The notes below the pieces were generated by a model. It did no database searches. It had not been told where the DNA came from and was given only the letters and a program-made list of their open reading frames with translations. A DNA stretch of 40,758 nt from Gammaproteobacteria bacterium (GTDB lineage: Bacteria; Pseudomonadota; Gammaproteobacteria; Burkholderiales; Rhodocyclaceae): positions 1 to 40,758 of the forward strand of contig JAHJHI010000041.1 in the NCBI GenBank assembly GCA_018824085.1, written 5' to 3'. Shown in pieces: positions 1 through 7,886 of the stretch. Position 1 is the first letter of the stretch. Every line of letters starts with the position of its first letter. The translations under genes were made by a program, and so were the position numbers.

Positions 1-335
1 CCCGCGTCGGTGCGGGGCGTGCGGGCCGGCGGCGCGGGCATGGCGCTGGCGACCGGCTCCGGCGGGTCGGCGGCGGCGTCGGCAGCGCCGTCCGCTGCAC
101 TGTCGTGCGCGACGGGCCGCGCACCCTGCTGTTGCGCGTTCAGCGCTTCATAGAGCCAGCGCGCCTTGTCGTCGAGTTCGCGCAGTTTGTCCTGCACCGC
201 GCGTTCGCGCGCGGCGCTCTGGCTGGCGACCCACAGCCCTGCGGCCAGACCGCCGAGCGCGCCGCCGAAGGCTGCGATGCCGCCGTGGGCGGCGCCGGCG
301 ACGAGGCCCAGCAGGCACAGTGCGACGGTCAGCAT
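1..335 (-). CDS. Probable DUF2339-type membrane protein, N-terminal part
   Basis: Only the first 111 codons lie in the window; the gene runs off the left edge. It begins with a hydrophobic, Gly/Ala-rich segment (about residues 1-35), starting MLTVALCLLGLVAG. A short charged helix follows (RERAVQDKLRELDDKARWLYEALNAQ split over residues 41-66), then a low-complexity Ala/Pro/Asp stretch. One membrane helix, a heptad-like linker and a proline-rich region are typical of the start of large DUF2339 multi-spanning proteins, but the diagnostic multi-helix body is outside the window, so the family is inferred. The ATG lies 10 bases after the stop of the upstream MFS-PlsC gene, so it is probably the last visible gene of the operon that starts at the ArsR regulator. 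Confidence 0.5.
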   Translation of the reverse strand, partial: MLTVALCLLGLVAGAAHGGIAAFGGALGGLAAGLWVASQSAARERAVQDKLRELDDKARWLYEALNAQQQGARPVAHDSAADGAADAAADPPEPVASAMPAPPARTPRTDA

Positions 336-345
336 GCGTGTCGTC

Positions 346-2220
346 CTAGCGGTGGTCGCCGCGCAGCGCCGCGACGCGGGCATGCAAGGCTTGCGGGGTT
401 GCGGCGTCCGGCGCGAGCGCCGGGCCGCCGATCAGTTCGATGCGGCTGAACAGGCCGCGTCGCAGCGGCCGGCTCATGGCCGGGCCGTCCTTGCGCGAGA
501 AGAAGCTGCCCCACAGGCCGCGCAGCGCCAGCGGCACGACCCGCACCGGCGTGCGGTTGACGATGCGCGTGATGCCGGGCCGGAATGGATGCAGCTCGCC
601 GGTGTCAGTGATGCGCCCTTCCGGAAAGAGGCCGACCAGCTCGCCCGCGTCGAGCGCCGCGGCGACGCTGTCGTAGGCGCGTTCCAGCAGCACCGGATCT
701 TCCTTTGCCGGAGCGATCGGGATGCAGCGGCTGGAGCGGAACAGGAAGCCGAGCAGCGGCGTGCGGAAGATGCGGTGATCCATGACGAAGCGTATCGGGC
801 GGCGGCAGGCGGCGGTGATGACCAACGCGTCGACGAAGCTCACGTGATTGCACACGATGACGGCCGGGCCGTCTTCCGGGATGTTGTCGAGGCCGCGCGT
901 GTCCAGCCGGTACACGGTGTGCACCAGGATCCAGACGACGAAGCGCAACAGGAACTCGGGCACCAGCGTGTAGATGTAGATGGCGACCACGGCGTTGAAC
1001 AGCGCCGTCGCGAGGAACAGCTGCGGGATGTCGAGCCCGGCCTTGAACAGCAGCAGGCTGACCAGTGCCGAGCCGACCATGAAACCGGCGTTCACGATGT
1101 TGTTGGCGGCGATCACGCGCGCCGCATGGCTGCGTTCGCAGCGGGTCTGGATCAGCGCGTACAGCGGCACGATGTACAGGCCGCCGGCGGCGCCGAGCAG
1201 CACGATGTCGATCAGCATGCGCCAGTGCGCGGCGTGCTGCAGGAAGCCGGCGACCGAGCCGTCGTAGGCGGGCATGACTGACGGCGTGGCGAAGAACAGG
1301 TCGATGCCGAACAGCGTGAGGCCGATCGCGCCGAACGGAACGAGGCCGATCTCGACCTTGCCGCCGGACAGCTTTTCGCAGGCCAGCGAGCCGGCGCCCA
1401 CGCCGACCGAGAACACCGACAGCAGCAGGATGAACACGCCCTCGCCGCCGCCGAGCACGTCACTGGCATAGACCGGGAACTGCGCGAGCAAGGTGGCGCC
1501 GTAGAACCAGAACCACGAAATGCCGAGCAGCGACAGCCACACGGTGCGGTTGCCGCGCGCGAAGCGCAGGTTGTCGCGCGTGGCGCTCAGCGGGTTCCAG
1601 TCCAGCTGCATCGCCGGCTCGGGCGCTGGCGACAGCGGGATGCCGCGGCTGTACCACCAGCCGGCCAGCGCAAGCGCGATCACCACGGCCGCGATGCCCT
1701 CGGCACTGCTGTTGCCGACCAGCCAGGCGCCGAATATCTGGCCGCCCAGGATGGCGAGAAAGGTGCCGGATTCAACCAGGCCGTTGCCGCCGACCAGCTC
1801 GCCGTCCTTCAGGTGCTGCGGCAGGTAGGCGTACTTCACCGGGCCGAACAGCGTGGATTGCGTGCCCATCAGGAACAGCGCGAGCACCAGTGCCGGCAGG
1901 CTGGCCGCGATGAAACCCCAGGCGCCGAGCACCATGACGACGATTTCCAGCAGCTTGGTGACGCGTGCCAGACGCGCGCGGTCGTACTTGTCGGCGATCT
2001 GCCCGCAGGTTGCGGAGAACAGGAAGAAGGGCAGGATGAACACGCCCGGCAACACGGTGGCGAGCAGCGCGGGCGAGAGGTCGGTGATGCTGCCCGCGCG
2101 GAAGGTGAGCAGCGTGATGAGCGCGGTCTTGAACACGTTGTCGTTCAGCGCGCCCAGCAGCTGGGTCATGAAGAAGGGCCGGAAGCGGATTTCCTTCAGC
2201 AGATGGAATTGTGAACTCAT
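346..2220 (-). CDS. MFS (LplT-like) transporter fused to a PlsC acyltransferase
   Basis: This is a 624-residue two-domain protein. Residues 1 to about 430 are a major facilitator with about 12 hydrophobic helices; the N-terminal motif FFMTQLLGALNDNVFK is typical of the LplT lysophospholipid flippase family. Residues 440-624 are a PlsC/LPLAT domain with the catalytic HX4D box (His459, Asp464 in NHVSFVD) and the substrate-binding block FPEGRITDTG near 532. In LplT/Aas systems the transporter brings lysophospholipid to the inner leaflet and the acyltransferase re-acylates it. Here both activities are predicted on one chain, while a second PlsC domain sits in the Aas-like gene of the same operon. 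The start is the ATG 31 bases after the upstream stop. The function is inferred from domains, and the exact lipid is unknown. Confidence 0.85.
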   Translation of the reverse strand: MSSQFHLLKEIRFRPFFMTQLLGALNDNVFKTALITLLTFRAGSITDLSPALLATVLPGVFILPFFLFSATCGQIADKYDRARLARVTKLLEIVVMVLGAWGFIAASLPALVLALFLMGTQSTLFGPVKYAYLPQHLKDGELVGGNGLVESGTFLAILGGQIFGAWLVGNSSAEGIAAVVIALALAGWWYSRGIPLSPAPEPAMQLDWNPLSATRDNLRFARGNRTVWLSLLGISWFWFYGATLLAQFPVYASDVLGGGEGVFILLLSVFSVGVGAGSLACEKLSGGKVEIGLVPFGAIGLTLFGIDLFFATPSVMPAYDGSVAGFLQHAAHWRMLIDIVLLGAAGGLYIVPLYALIQTRCERSHAARVIAANNIVNAGFMVGSALVSLLLFKAGLDIPQLFLATALFNAVVAIYIYTLVPEFLLRFVVWILVHTVYRLDTRGLDNIPEDGPAVIVCNHVSFVDALVITAACRRPIRFVMDHRIFRTPLLGFLFRSSRCIPIAPAKEDPVLLERAYDSVAAALDAGELVGLFPEGRITDTGELHPFRPGITRIVNRTPVRVVPLALRGLWGSFFSRKDGPAMSRPLRRGLFSRIELIGGPALAPDAATPQALHARVAALRGDHR

Positions 2221-2251
2221 GCGGGCTCCGTTGCGTGCGGCGTGCGTGGCG

Positions 2252-3943
2252 TCATTGGGTCAGGCGGCGCACGAGGCGCAGCATCAGGTAGAGCGCGAAG
2301 GCGGCGATCAGCACGCCATAGACGACAACCGCGCGGCGCGACTTCGGCAGTTCCTCCTTCGGTGCGCGCACGTCGCGCAGCGCGTCCGGGAAGGCGCGCG
2401 GCGGTGCCGGCAGCACCTTCCATTGCGCGCGGTCCGCGGGTACGCGGGACATGTATTCGTCATATGAAGAGACCGGTGCCTGGCCGAAGGCGCGCGACGA
2501 CGGGATCTGCGGGACGTGTACATAGATGAGCGCCTCGACGTCCTCGCCGAGCAGCTGTTCCAGCCCCTGCTCTGCCGTCTTGCCGCGCGTCAGGCGTCCG
2601 AGCAGGTCGCTGCCCGCGACGTTGAATGCGACAAAGGGAAACAGGTTGCTGCGCTCGGCGCTCATGTAGTCGAAGGCCTGCATGCCGCTTGAAATGCTGG
2701 CTTCCGTGATGGCCATCCACGGCAGGCCGGCCCAGGCCTTCAGCTTCGACGTCGGTCCGACCAGCGGCACGTCCCAGCCGAGCGAACGCAGCGTGTCCAG
2801 ACTGATGCCGGCGCAGTTGGCGGTGGCGTGGCGATAGCTGAAGTCGTGCCGGTAGAAGTGGTTGAACACGCGGCCGACGCCCTGCTGGTAGAGCAGCGCG
2901 GCGCGCGGCTCGCGCAGCACGGCAACCAGCATGGCGGACGGGCGGTACCAGGCCTGACCGCTGTTCAGGTCGGTCAGATAGGCGTCCATCGTCAGCGTGG
3001 AGGCGATGATGCCCTTCTCGCCCCAGGCGTCGAGGTTGTAGAAGTTGTTCACCAGCCAGTCGCTCCACTGGCCGCGTGCCCCCATGTAACCGGTGGCGAC
3101 CGCGAAGTGGCCACCGTGCGCCTCGTCGTCGTCGCCCTGTGCACCATTGAGCATCAGCGCCAGCACCGGTTTGCCGGCCGCGGCCCGCGCGGCGCCCGGC
3201 GTGCGCTCCCACAGCAGCCGCGCGCCGGCCGGCGCACGTGCGCCGCCGTCGTCCGCGCGCACCAGCGTGGCGAGCGTTTCGTCGGCCTGCAGCGGCGCGA
3301 CGGCGAGTGACGCGAGGTCGATGTCGAAGCTGCCGGGCCAGATGGTGCGCGCGGTGAAGGTGGCGCCGGACAGCGTGCCGCGCAGCGCGAGTGTTTGCGG
3401 CTGCAGCCAGGCGGTGCTGTCGCCGTTGAACCACGATTCGTTCGAGGGCAGCCGCGGTGCGAGCGTGAACGCGCGTTGCGTGCCGTCGTCGAAGGTGATC
3501 GTCGCGCCGTCGCCCGACAGCGTCGCGGCCGGCACGAGCGTCGGCGCCGCCAGCCAGACCAGCGACGGGTATTGTCCGTCCGGCTGCCAGTGTCCGGCCT
3601 GCGCCCAGGCGCGCACGTCGTCCTGCGCCGGCAGCGCGGGATCGAAGCCGGCGACGTTGCGCAACGGCACGGCGATCAGTTCGTCCTGGAAGTACCAGAG
3701 CGCCTGCGGCGGTGCGGCGCAGTCGGCGCAGCGGCCGTCGGTCGCGCGGAAATCGGTGGCCGGGAACAGGCCCAGGCGGCCCTGTTCCAGCGCGTCGCGG
3801 GGGGCGGCCATCAGCGGCGACGCGGCGGGTGTGCTCATGATCATCCCCAGTGCAAGAACAAGACGCACGACGCGCTTTTGCGGCCGGCGGACAGATGGAT
3901 GGCGGGAGGCGGCTGGGTTCATGTCGGACCGGTGGCGGAACAT
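2252..3943 (-). CDS. Exported, membrane-anchored protein, possibly permuted papain-like
   Basis: I do not recognise the family with certainty. The 563-residue product has a basic N-terminus and a hydrophobic segment (about 25-46) ending in Ala-rich cleavage-like residues, so it should be exported. A second hydrophobic helix near the C-terminus (about 538-556) is followed by Arg residues. Between them are a CxxC (Cys72, Cys75), a HGGHFAVATG block (His276, His279) and an NCAGISLDTLRSLGW block (Cys377). A His motif before a Cys in an N-C-x-x-x-(S/T) setting is the order seen in permuted NlpC/P60, YiiX and LRAT-type enzymes, which are amidases or acyl-transfer enzymes. That assignment is inference. 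The gene lies between two phospholipid-acylation genes of one operon. A second ATG at 3922 would shorten the product by 7 residues, and neither start has a clear ribosome binding site. Confidence 0.6.
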   Translation of the reverse strand: MFRHRSDMNPAASRHPSVRRPQKRVVRLVLALGMIMSTPAASPLMAAPRDALEQGRLGLFPATDFRATDGRCADCAAPPQALWYFQDELIAVPLRNVAGFDPALPAQDDVRAWAQAGHWQPDGQYPSLVWLAAPTLVPAATLSGDGATITFDDGTQRAFTLAPRLPSNESWFNGDSTAWLQPQTLALRGTLSGATFTARTIWPGSFDIDLASLAVAPLQADETLATLVRADDGGARAPAGARLLWERTPGAARAAAGKPVLALMLNGAQGDDDEAHGGHFAVATGYMGARGQWSDWLVNNFYNLDAWGEKGIIASTLTMDAYLTDLNSGQAWYRPSAMLVAVLREPRAALLYQQGVGRVFNHFYRHDFSYRHATANCAGISLDTLRSLGWDVPLVGPTSKLKAWAGLPWMAITEASISSGMQAFDYMSAERSNLFPFVAFNVAGSDLLGRLTRGKTAEQGLEQLLGEDVEALIYVHVPQIPSSRAFGQAPVSSYDEYMSRVPADRAQWKVLPAPPRAFPDALRDVRAPKEELPKSRRAVVVYGVLIAAFALYLMLRLVRRLTQ

Positions 3944-4009
3944 CTGGCGTTGGCGGCAGCGCGCGGAATTCTCACACGCGTGCCGGAAAAGGGTGGCGTG
4001 CCGCGCATG

Positions 4010-6151
4010 TCAGGCGGTCTCGGCCATCTTCCTGAGGCTGACGTAGTCGGTCTTGCCGGTGCCCAGCAAGGGCAGCGCGTCGACGCGGACGATCTTGCGC
4101 GGAACCGCGATCTCCGGCGCGCCCTGTTCGCGCGCGGCGGCCTGCAGCCGGTCGCGCGTCAGTGCGCCATCGGTGGTGAACAGTACGATGGTTTCGCCGC
4201 GCGCCGGATCCGCCTGCGTGGAGGTCGCGTGCTGAGCGGCCGGACTGGCGAGCGCAGCGACCTTCTCGACCACTTCGAGCGAAATCATCTCGCCGGCCAC
4301 CTTGGCGAAGCGCTTCATGCGTCCGATGATGCGCACGAAGCCGTCGTCGTCGATGTCGACCACGTCGCCGGTGTCGTACCAGCCCTCGCCCGCATCCGAC
4401 TGCGGTGCTTCGAGCACGCCGGGCTTGTCCCACCGGAGGTAGCCGCTCATGACATTGGGACCGGTCACGTGCAGCACGCCGCCGCGCTCGATGCCCGGTA
4501 CCGGCATGAGCTTCGCATGCAGGCCGGGCAGCAGCTGGCCGACGGTGCCGGTGCGATAGGCCATGGGTGTGTTCACGGCGAGCACCGGTGCGGTTTCGGT
4601 CGCGCCGTAGCCTTCGAAGATGCGCACGCCGAATTTCTCGAACCACGTGGCGCGCACCGGTTCGGACAGCTTCTCGGCGCCGGCGATGACGTAGCGCAGC
4701 CGGTGGAAGTCGTACGGGTGGGCGAACTTCGCGTAATTGCCGAGGAAGGTGCTGGTGCCGAGCAGCACCGTGCAGTTGCGGTCGTACGCGAGTTCGGGAA
4801 TGACGCGGTAGTGCAGTGGCGACGGATAGAGGAAGACGCTGGCGCCGGTGAGCACCGGCAGCAGGCCGCCGGCGCTCAGTCCGAAGGAATGGAACAGCGG
4901 CAGCGCGTTGAGGATCTTGTCGTCGACCGAGAAATCGATGACCGCGCGGATCTGCGCGATGTTGGCGAGCAGCGCGCGATGCGACAGCACGACGCCCTTG
5001 GGCTTGCCTTCCGAACCGGAGGTGAACAGCACGACGGCCGGCGCTTCGGGCGACGTCGCGCGCGCAGCCAGACGCGGCGCTCGCAGGGCCCACAGCACGA
5101 GCCACAGCTTGTCGAATGCGGTGATCCGGTCGCGCAGGTCTTCGAGATAGTGCAGCTCGACGCCGCTCAGCGCCGCGAGCTTGTCACCCAGCCTGGCCTG
5201 CTCGACGAAGGCGCGCGACGTGACGATGACGCGCAGCTGCGCCGCCGTGCATGCGGCCTGCATGCCATCGACGCCCGCCGTGTAGTTGAGCATGGCCGGC
5301 ACGCGGCCGTGCGCATTCAGGCCGAAGATGAGCCCCAGCGTCGGCGCGAGGTTGGGCAGCAGAACGCCGACCCGTTCGTCATCACGCGTGATGCGCGAGA
5401 CGACGCGCCCGAGCGCGAGCGCCATCTTCAACAGGTCGCCGTAGGTGTACTCGATCTGCTTCACGTCCTCGATCAGGCGGTGCTTGCGGCCGTGGATCTC
5501 GGCCGCGTCGCACAGCGCGCCGAACAGCGTCTGTTGCGGCCGCGACGCGAAGATCATCTCCTGCATCAGGCGGCGCATGGCTTCGCCGGCGCGGCGGCGG
5601 CGTTCCTTCGCGCTGGCCGCCTGCGGCATGTCGATGTGCGTCGCCGGCAGCACGGTGATCTTGATGCGCGGGAACAGGGACTTCGGGTAGCGGCCGGACA
5701 CGCGCGAAAAGTAGCTGCGCGACGCGCCGTCCAGGCGTACCGGCAGCACAGTGGCGCCGGTCTTTGCGGCAACGAAGGCGGGGCCGTCGTAGACCTTCAT
5801 GAGGCTGCCGGTCGTGGTGATGCGGCCTTCCGGAAAGATGACGACCGGTCGGCCCGAATCGAGCAGGCGGATCACCTTTTTCATGGCCATCGGGCTGGTC
5901 GGGTCGACGGCGAGGTAGTCGACCATGGACAGCAACAGGCGGAAGAACGGGTTGCGCGCGACGCCGGTGTGCACGACGAAGACCGGATCGATGGGCAGGA
6001 AGAGGCCCAGCAAAAGGCCGTCAAGAAAGGACTCGTGATTGGCGACGACGAGCAGCTTGTCGTGACGGCCGGGCAGTGCGGCTGGCGGGTCGATGCGGAA
6101 CAGCAGCCGGCAGACGAGGGCGAGCAGGGGGCGGAAGAGGGTACGCAGCAT
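4010..6151 (-). CDS. aas: Aas-like PlsC acyltransferase/acyl-ACP synthetase
   Basis: The product is 713 residues, close to E. coli Aas (719). The N-terminal PlsC domain (about 20-200) carries HX4D (His39, Asp44 in NHESFLD) and the FPEGR block (106-110). The rest is an AMP-forming ligase with the adenylate P-loop FTSGSEGKPKG at 376-386 and a later YGATE block and TGD motif. Known Aas proteins activate fatty acid on bound ACP and transfer it to the 1-position of lyso-phosphatidylethanolamine at the inner membrane. The gene follows the PLP decarboxylase by 15 bases and precedes the exported protein by 66 bases. The ligase could instead serve another carrier-bound acid, because the neighbouring decarboxylase resembles enzymes that act on carrier-bound amino acids. 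The domain call is firm; the substrate is not. Confidence 0.85.
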   Translation of the reverse strand: MLRTLFRPLLALVCRLLFRIDPPAALPGRHDKLLVVANHESFLDGLLLGLFLPIDPVFVVHTGVARNPFFRLLLSMVDYLAVDPTSPMAMKKVIRLLDSGRPVVIFPEGRITTTGSLMKVYDGPAFVAAKTGATVLPVRLDGASRSYFSRVSGRYPKSLFPRIKITVLPATHIDMPQAASAKERRRRAGEAMRRLMQEMIFASRPQQTLFGALCDAAEIHGRKHRLIEDVKQIEYTYGDLLKMALALGRVVSRITRDDERVGVLLPNLAPTLGLIFGLNAHGRVPAMLNYTAGVDGMQAACTAAQLRVIVTSRAFVEQARLGDKLAALSGVELHYLEDLRDRITAFDKLWLVLWALRAPRLAARATSPEAPAVVLFTSGSEGKPKGVVLSHRALLANIAQIRAVIDFSVDDKILNALPLFHSFGLSAGGLLPVLTGASVFLYPSPLHYRVIPELAYDRNCTVLLGTSTFLGNYAKFAHPYDFHRLRYVIAGAEKLSEPVRATWFEKFGVRIFEGYGATETAPVLAVNTPMAYRTGTVGQLLPGLHAKLMPVPGIERGGVLHVTGPNVMSGYLRWDKPGVLEAPQSDAGEGWYDTGDVVDIDDDGFVRIIGRMKRFAKVAGEMISLEVVEKVAALASPAAQHATSTQADPARGETIVLFTTDGALTRDRLQAAAREQGAPEIAVPRKIVRVDALPLLGTGKTDYVSLRKMAETA

Positions 6152-6166
6152 GAGTGTTTCGCGCTC

Positions 6167-7348
6167 TCAGTAAACGATTTCGGGTGGCGGCGGATGGTCG
6201 AGGAAATTGACCGGGCTGGCGCTCGCGCCGTAGGCGCCGGAGCACTGCACGACCAGCAGGTCGCCCGGCTGCGCGCGCGGCAGTTCGACGTCACGCGCGA
6301 GCACGTCGAACGGCGCGCACAGCGGCCCGGCGATGCTGACGCGCTCAGTCGCGTCGGACCGCGTCCGCGGGTGCAGCGTCATGGGGAAGTTCGCCGGCTG
6401 CAACCGGTCCGGTTGCAGCGTTGCGTGCAGATGCTGATGCGCGCCGCCGTCGACGATCAGCCAGGTGCGGCCGCGCACGGTCTTGCGATCAATCACGCTG
6501 CACACGTAGATGCCCGCTTCGGCGACCAGATAGCGGCCGGGTTCGAGCGCGAGGCGGGCGTGTGGCGCGTGTGCCTGGAGGCGGGCGTCCAGCGCGTGCA
6601 GGTGGTCGCCGACCGGTGCGAAATCCAGCGCCGTCTCGTCGTCGGCGGTCGCGACGCCGAAGCCGCCGCCGAGGTTGAGCCAGGGCAGCGCAACGCCGGC
6701 TGCGTCGGCGCACTGCAGCGCTTCGTCGAAACAATGGCCGTGGATGGCGATGATCTCGCCCGCGTCGAGCAGCCGCGACGCGCAGTAATAGTGCAGGCCG
6801 CCGAATTCGAGGCCGCCCGCCCTCACCTGCGTGATGGCGGCGCCGAGCTGTGCGCTGTCGATGCCGAAGAAACTATCGCCATTCATCCGCACGCGCGAGC
6901 CGCGTACGGCCAGATCCGGATTGGCGCGCAGCGCGACGCGGGCGGTCCGCCCCGTCCGTTCCGCAATGCGGATGATGCGGTCGATCTCGCCGGACGATTC
7001 GGCGCAGATGCGTACGCCGGCCGCGACTGCGGCGGCGATCTCCGCGTCGCGTTTGCCGGGGCCGGTGAAACCGATCCGCTCGCCGGGGAACCCGGCGTCG
7101 AGCGCACGCGAAAGCTCGCCGGCAGAGCTGATGTCGGCTCCGTCGAGCCGGCGGCTGACGTGGCGCAGCAAGGCAGGCAGCGGATTGGCCTTCACGGCAT
7201 AGCAGAGCTGGAGCCGCGCCGGCAGCGCGGCGCGCATTGCATCGATGCGCGCATCAAGCGCAGACAGATCCATCGCATAGAAGGGCGTCGTACCCGCGCG
7301 TTCATGCAGCACGGCGAGTCCGGCGGCGCCGGGCGGATGGGCACTCAA
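6167..7348 (-). CDS. Fold-III PLP-dependent decarboxylase (Orn/DAP/Arg family)
   Basis: With the TTG start chosen here the product is 393 residues. The alanine-racemase-like barrel has the PLP lysine in YAVKANP (Lys53), the phosphate-binding LNLGGGFG (225-232), EPGRYL (269-274) and the second-domain Cys in GPLC (Cys344). The usual GLHxHxGS sequence near the active site is replaced by GLHYYCAS (185-191), so the substrate is unlikely to be simply diaminopimelate. The C-terminus (GAYGASASPVNFL...) recalls the exosortase-associated and BtrK-like clade, in which some members decarboxylate carrier-bound amino acids; I cannot verify this. The TTG overlaps the TGA of the ArsR gene as TTGA, suggesting translational coupling. 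An upstream in-frame reading to 7465 would lie inside the regulator and is unlikely. Confidence 0.8.
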   Translation of the reverse strand: MSAHPPGAAGLAVLHERAGTTPFYAMDLSALDARIDAMRAALPARLQLCYAVKANPLPALLRHVSRRLDGADISSAGELSRALDAGFPGERIGFTGPGKRDAEIAAAVAAGVRICAESSGEIDRIIRIAERTGRTARVALRANPDLAVRGSRVRMNGDSFFGIDSAQLGAAITQVRAGGLEFGGLHYYCASRLLDAGEIIAIHGHCFDEALQCADAAGVALPWLNLGGGFGVATADDETALDFAPVGDHLHALDARLQAHAPHARLALEPGRYLVAEAGIYVCSVIDRKTVRGRTWLIVDGGAHQHLHATLQPDRLQPANFPMTLHPRTRSDATERVSIAGPLCAPFDVLARDVELPRAQPGDLLVVQCSGAYGASASPVNFLDHPPPPEIVY

Positions 7349-7656
7349 CGGTGTGCGTCCAGATAGCTGATGACCGTCTGCAGCCGCTCGATCAGGGTGC
7401 CGGCCATCAGCCGGAAGTGTATTTCGCGACCGCGACGCGTCCGTTCGAGGACGCCGGCCTCGCACAGCAGCCTGAGATGATGCGATACGGTGGGGCGGCT
7501 CAGCAGGGAGGCCTGCGTGAGCTGCGTGGCGTTCAGTGTTTCACCCGGCTCGAAACTGAGCAGGATGCGCTGCCGTTCCGGATCGCCCAGGGCGGCGAAC
7601 AGCTGTGAGAAGTGAGCCCACTCGGGCGGGATGCTTTGCGCACAATCATTTTTCAT
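7345..7656 (-). CDS. ArsR-family winged-helix repressor
   Basis: This is a 103-residue HTH_5 protein. The pattern FAALGDPERQRILLSF opens the domain and the recognition helix is in SRPTVSHHLRLL (about 53-64), followed by the wing GREIHFRL. The ELCVCDL metal site of classic ArsR/SmtB proteins is absent; only Cys5 and Cys65 are present, so a redox, sulfide or small-molecule signal is more likely than arsenite. It is the first gene of the minus-strand lipid operon and its stop overlaps the decarboxylase TTG. A palindrome sits over its own -10 region and start codon, so negative autoregulation is likely. Family call is secure; the inducer is unknown. Confidence 0.88.
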   Translation of the reverse strand: MKNDCAQSIPPEWAHFSQLFAALGDPERQRILLSFEPGETLNATQLTQASLLSRPTVSHHLRLLCEAGVLERTRRGREIHFRLMAGTLIERLQTVISYLDAHR

Positions 7657-7692
7657 GTCGAAAAATATCGACTATTTGAGCCGCGGCGTCAA
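7654..7692 (-). promoter_or_regulatory. arsR promoter with overlapping palindromic operator
   Basis: On the minus strand there is a -35 TTGACG (7692-7687), a 17-base spacer and a -10 GATATT (7669-7664). The ATG at 7656 begins 7 bases after the -10, so the transcript would be essentially leaderless. An inverted repeat GTCGA-N6-TCGAC (7657-7672) covers the -10 to the start codon and is a natural ArsR operator. Seen by eye; no expression data. Confidence 0.6.
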
Positions 7693-7740
7693 GTCCTTTC
7701 AGGGACGCGATGCGACCACCGTCCCGGAGCCCGGTACTCA

Positions 7741-7769
7741 TTGACCACCGCTGTAAGCGTATGTATCAT
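7741..7769 (+). promoter_or_regulatory. Sigma-70 promoter of the atp operon
   Basis: TTGACC (7741-7746), a 17-base spacer and TATCAT (7764-7769) match the sigma-70 consensus well. Transcription would start near 7776, giving an untranslated leader of about 110 bases before atpI. The leader contains the complementary pair GCGACG/CGTCGC around 7783-7812 but no recognised riboswitch. Confidence 0.65.
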
Positions 7770-7886
7770 CGACGACTTTGCGCGACGCTGCTGCGGGATT
7801 GGCTCGTCGCCACGCAGGCACTTGTGTCTTATAGAAGACCGGCGTTTGCGAACTTCGGGTGGTGTGATGCGTAGCGATCTGGCGGC

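Noticed and set aside
3395-7366. Plus-strand open frame of about 1320 codons opposite aas and the decarboxylase
   Set aside because: Its product is Arg/Ala/Gly/Gln/Asp-rich with no domain, and the opposite strand encodes clear enzyme motifs. Long antisense frames are expected at this GC content.
7770-7886. Possible riboswitch or small RNA in the atp leader
   Set aside because: No known riboswitch core or terminator/anti-terminator pair could be recognised by eye.
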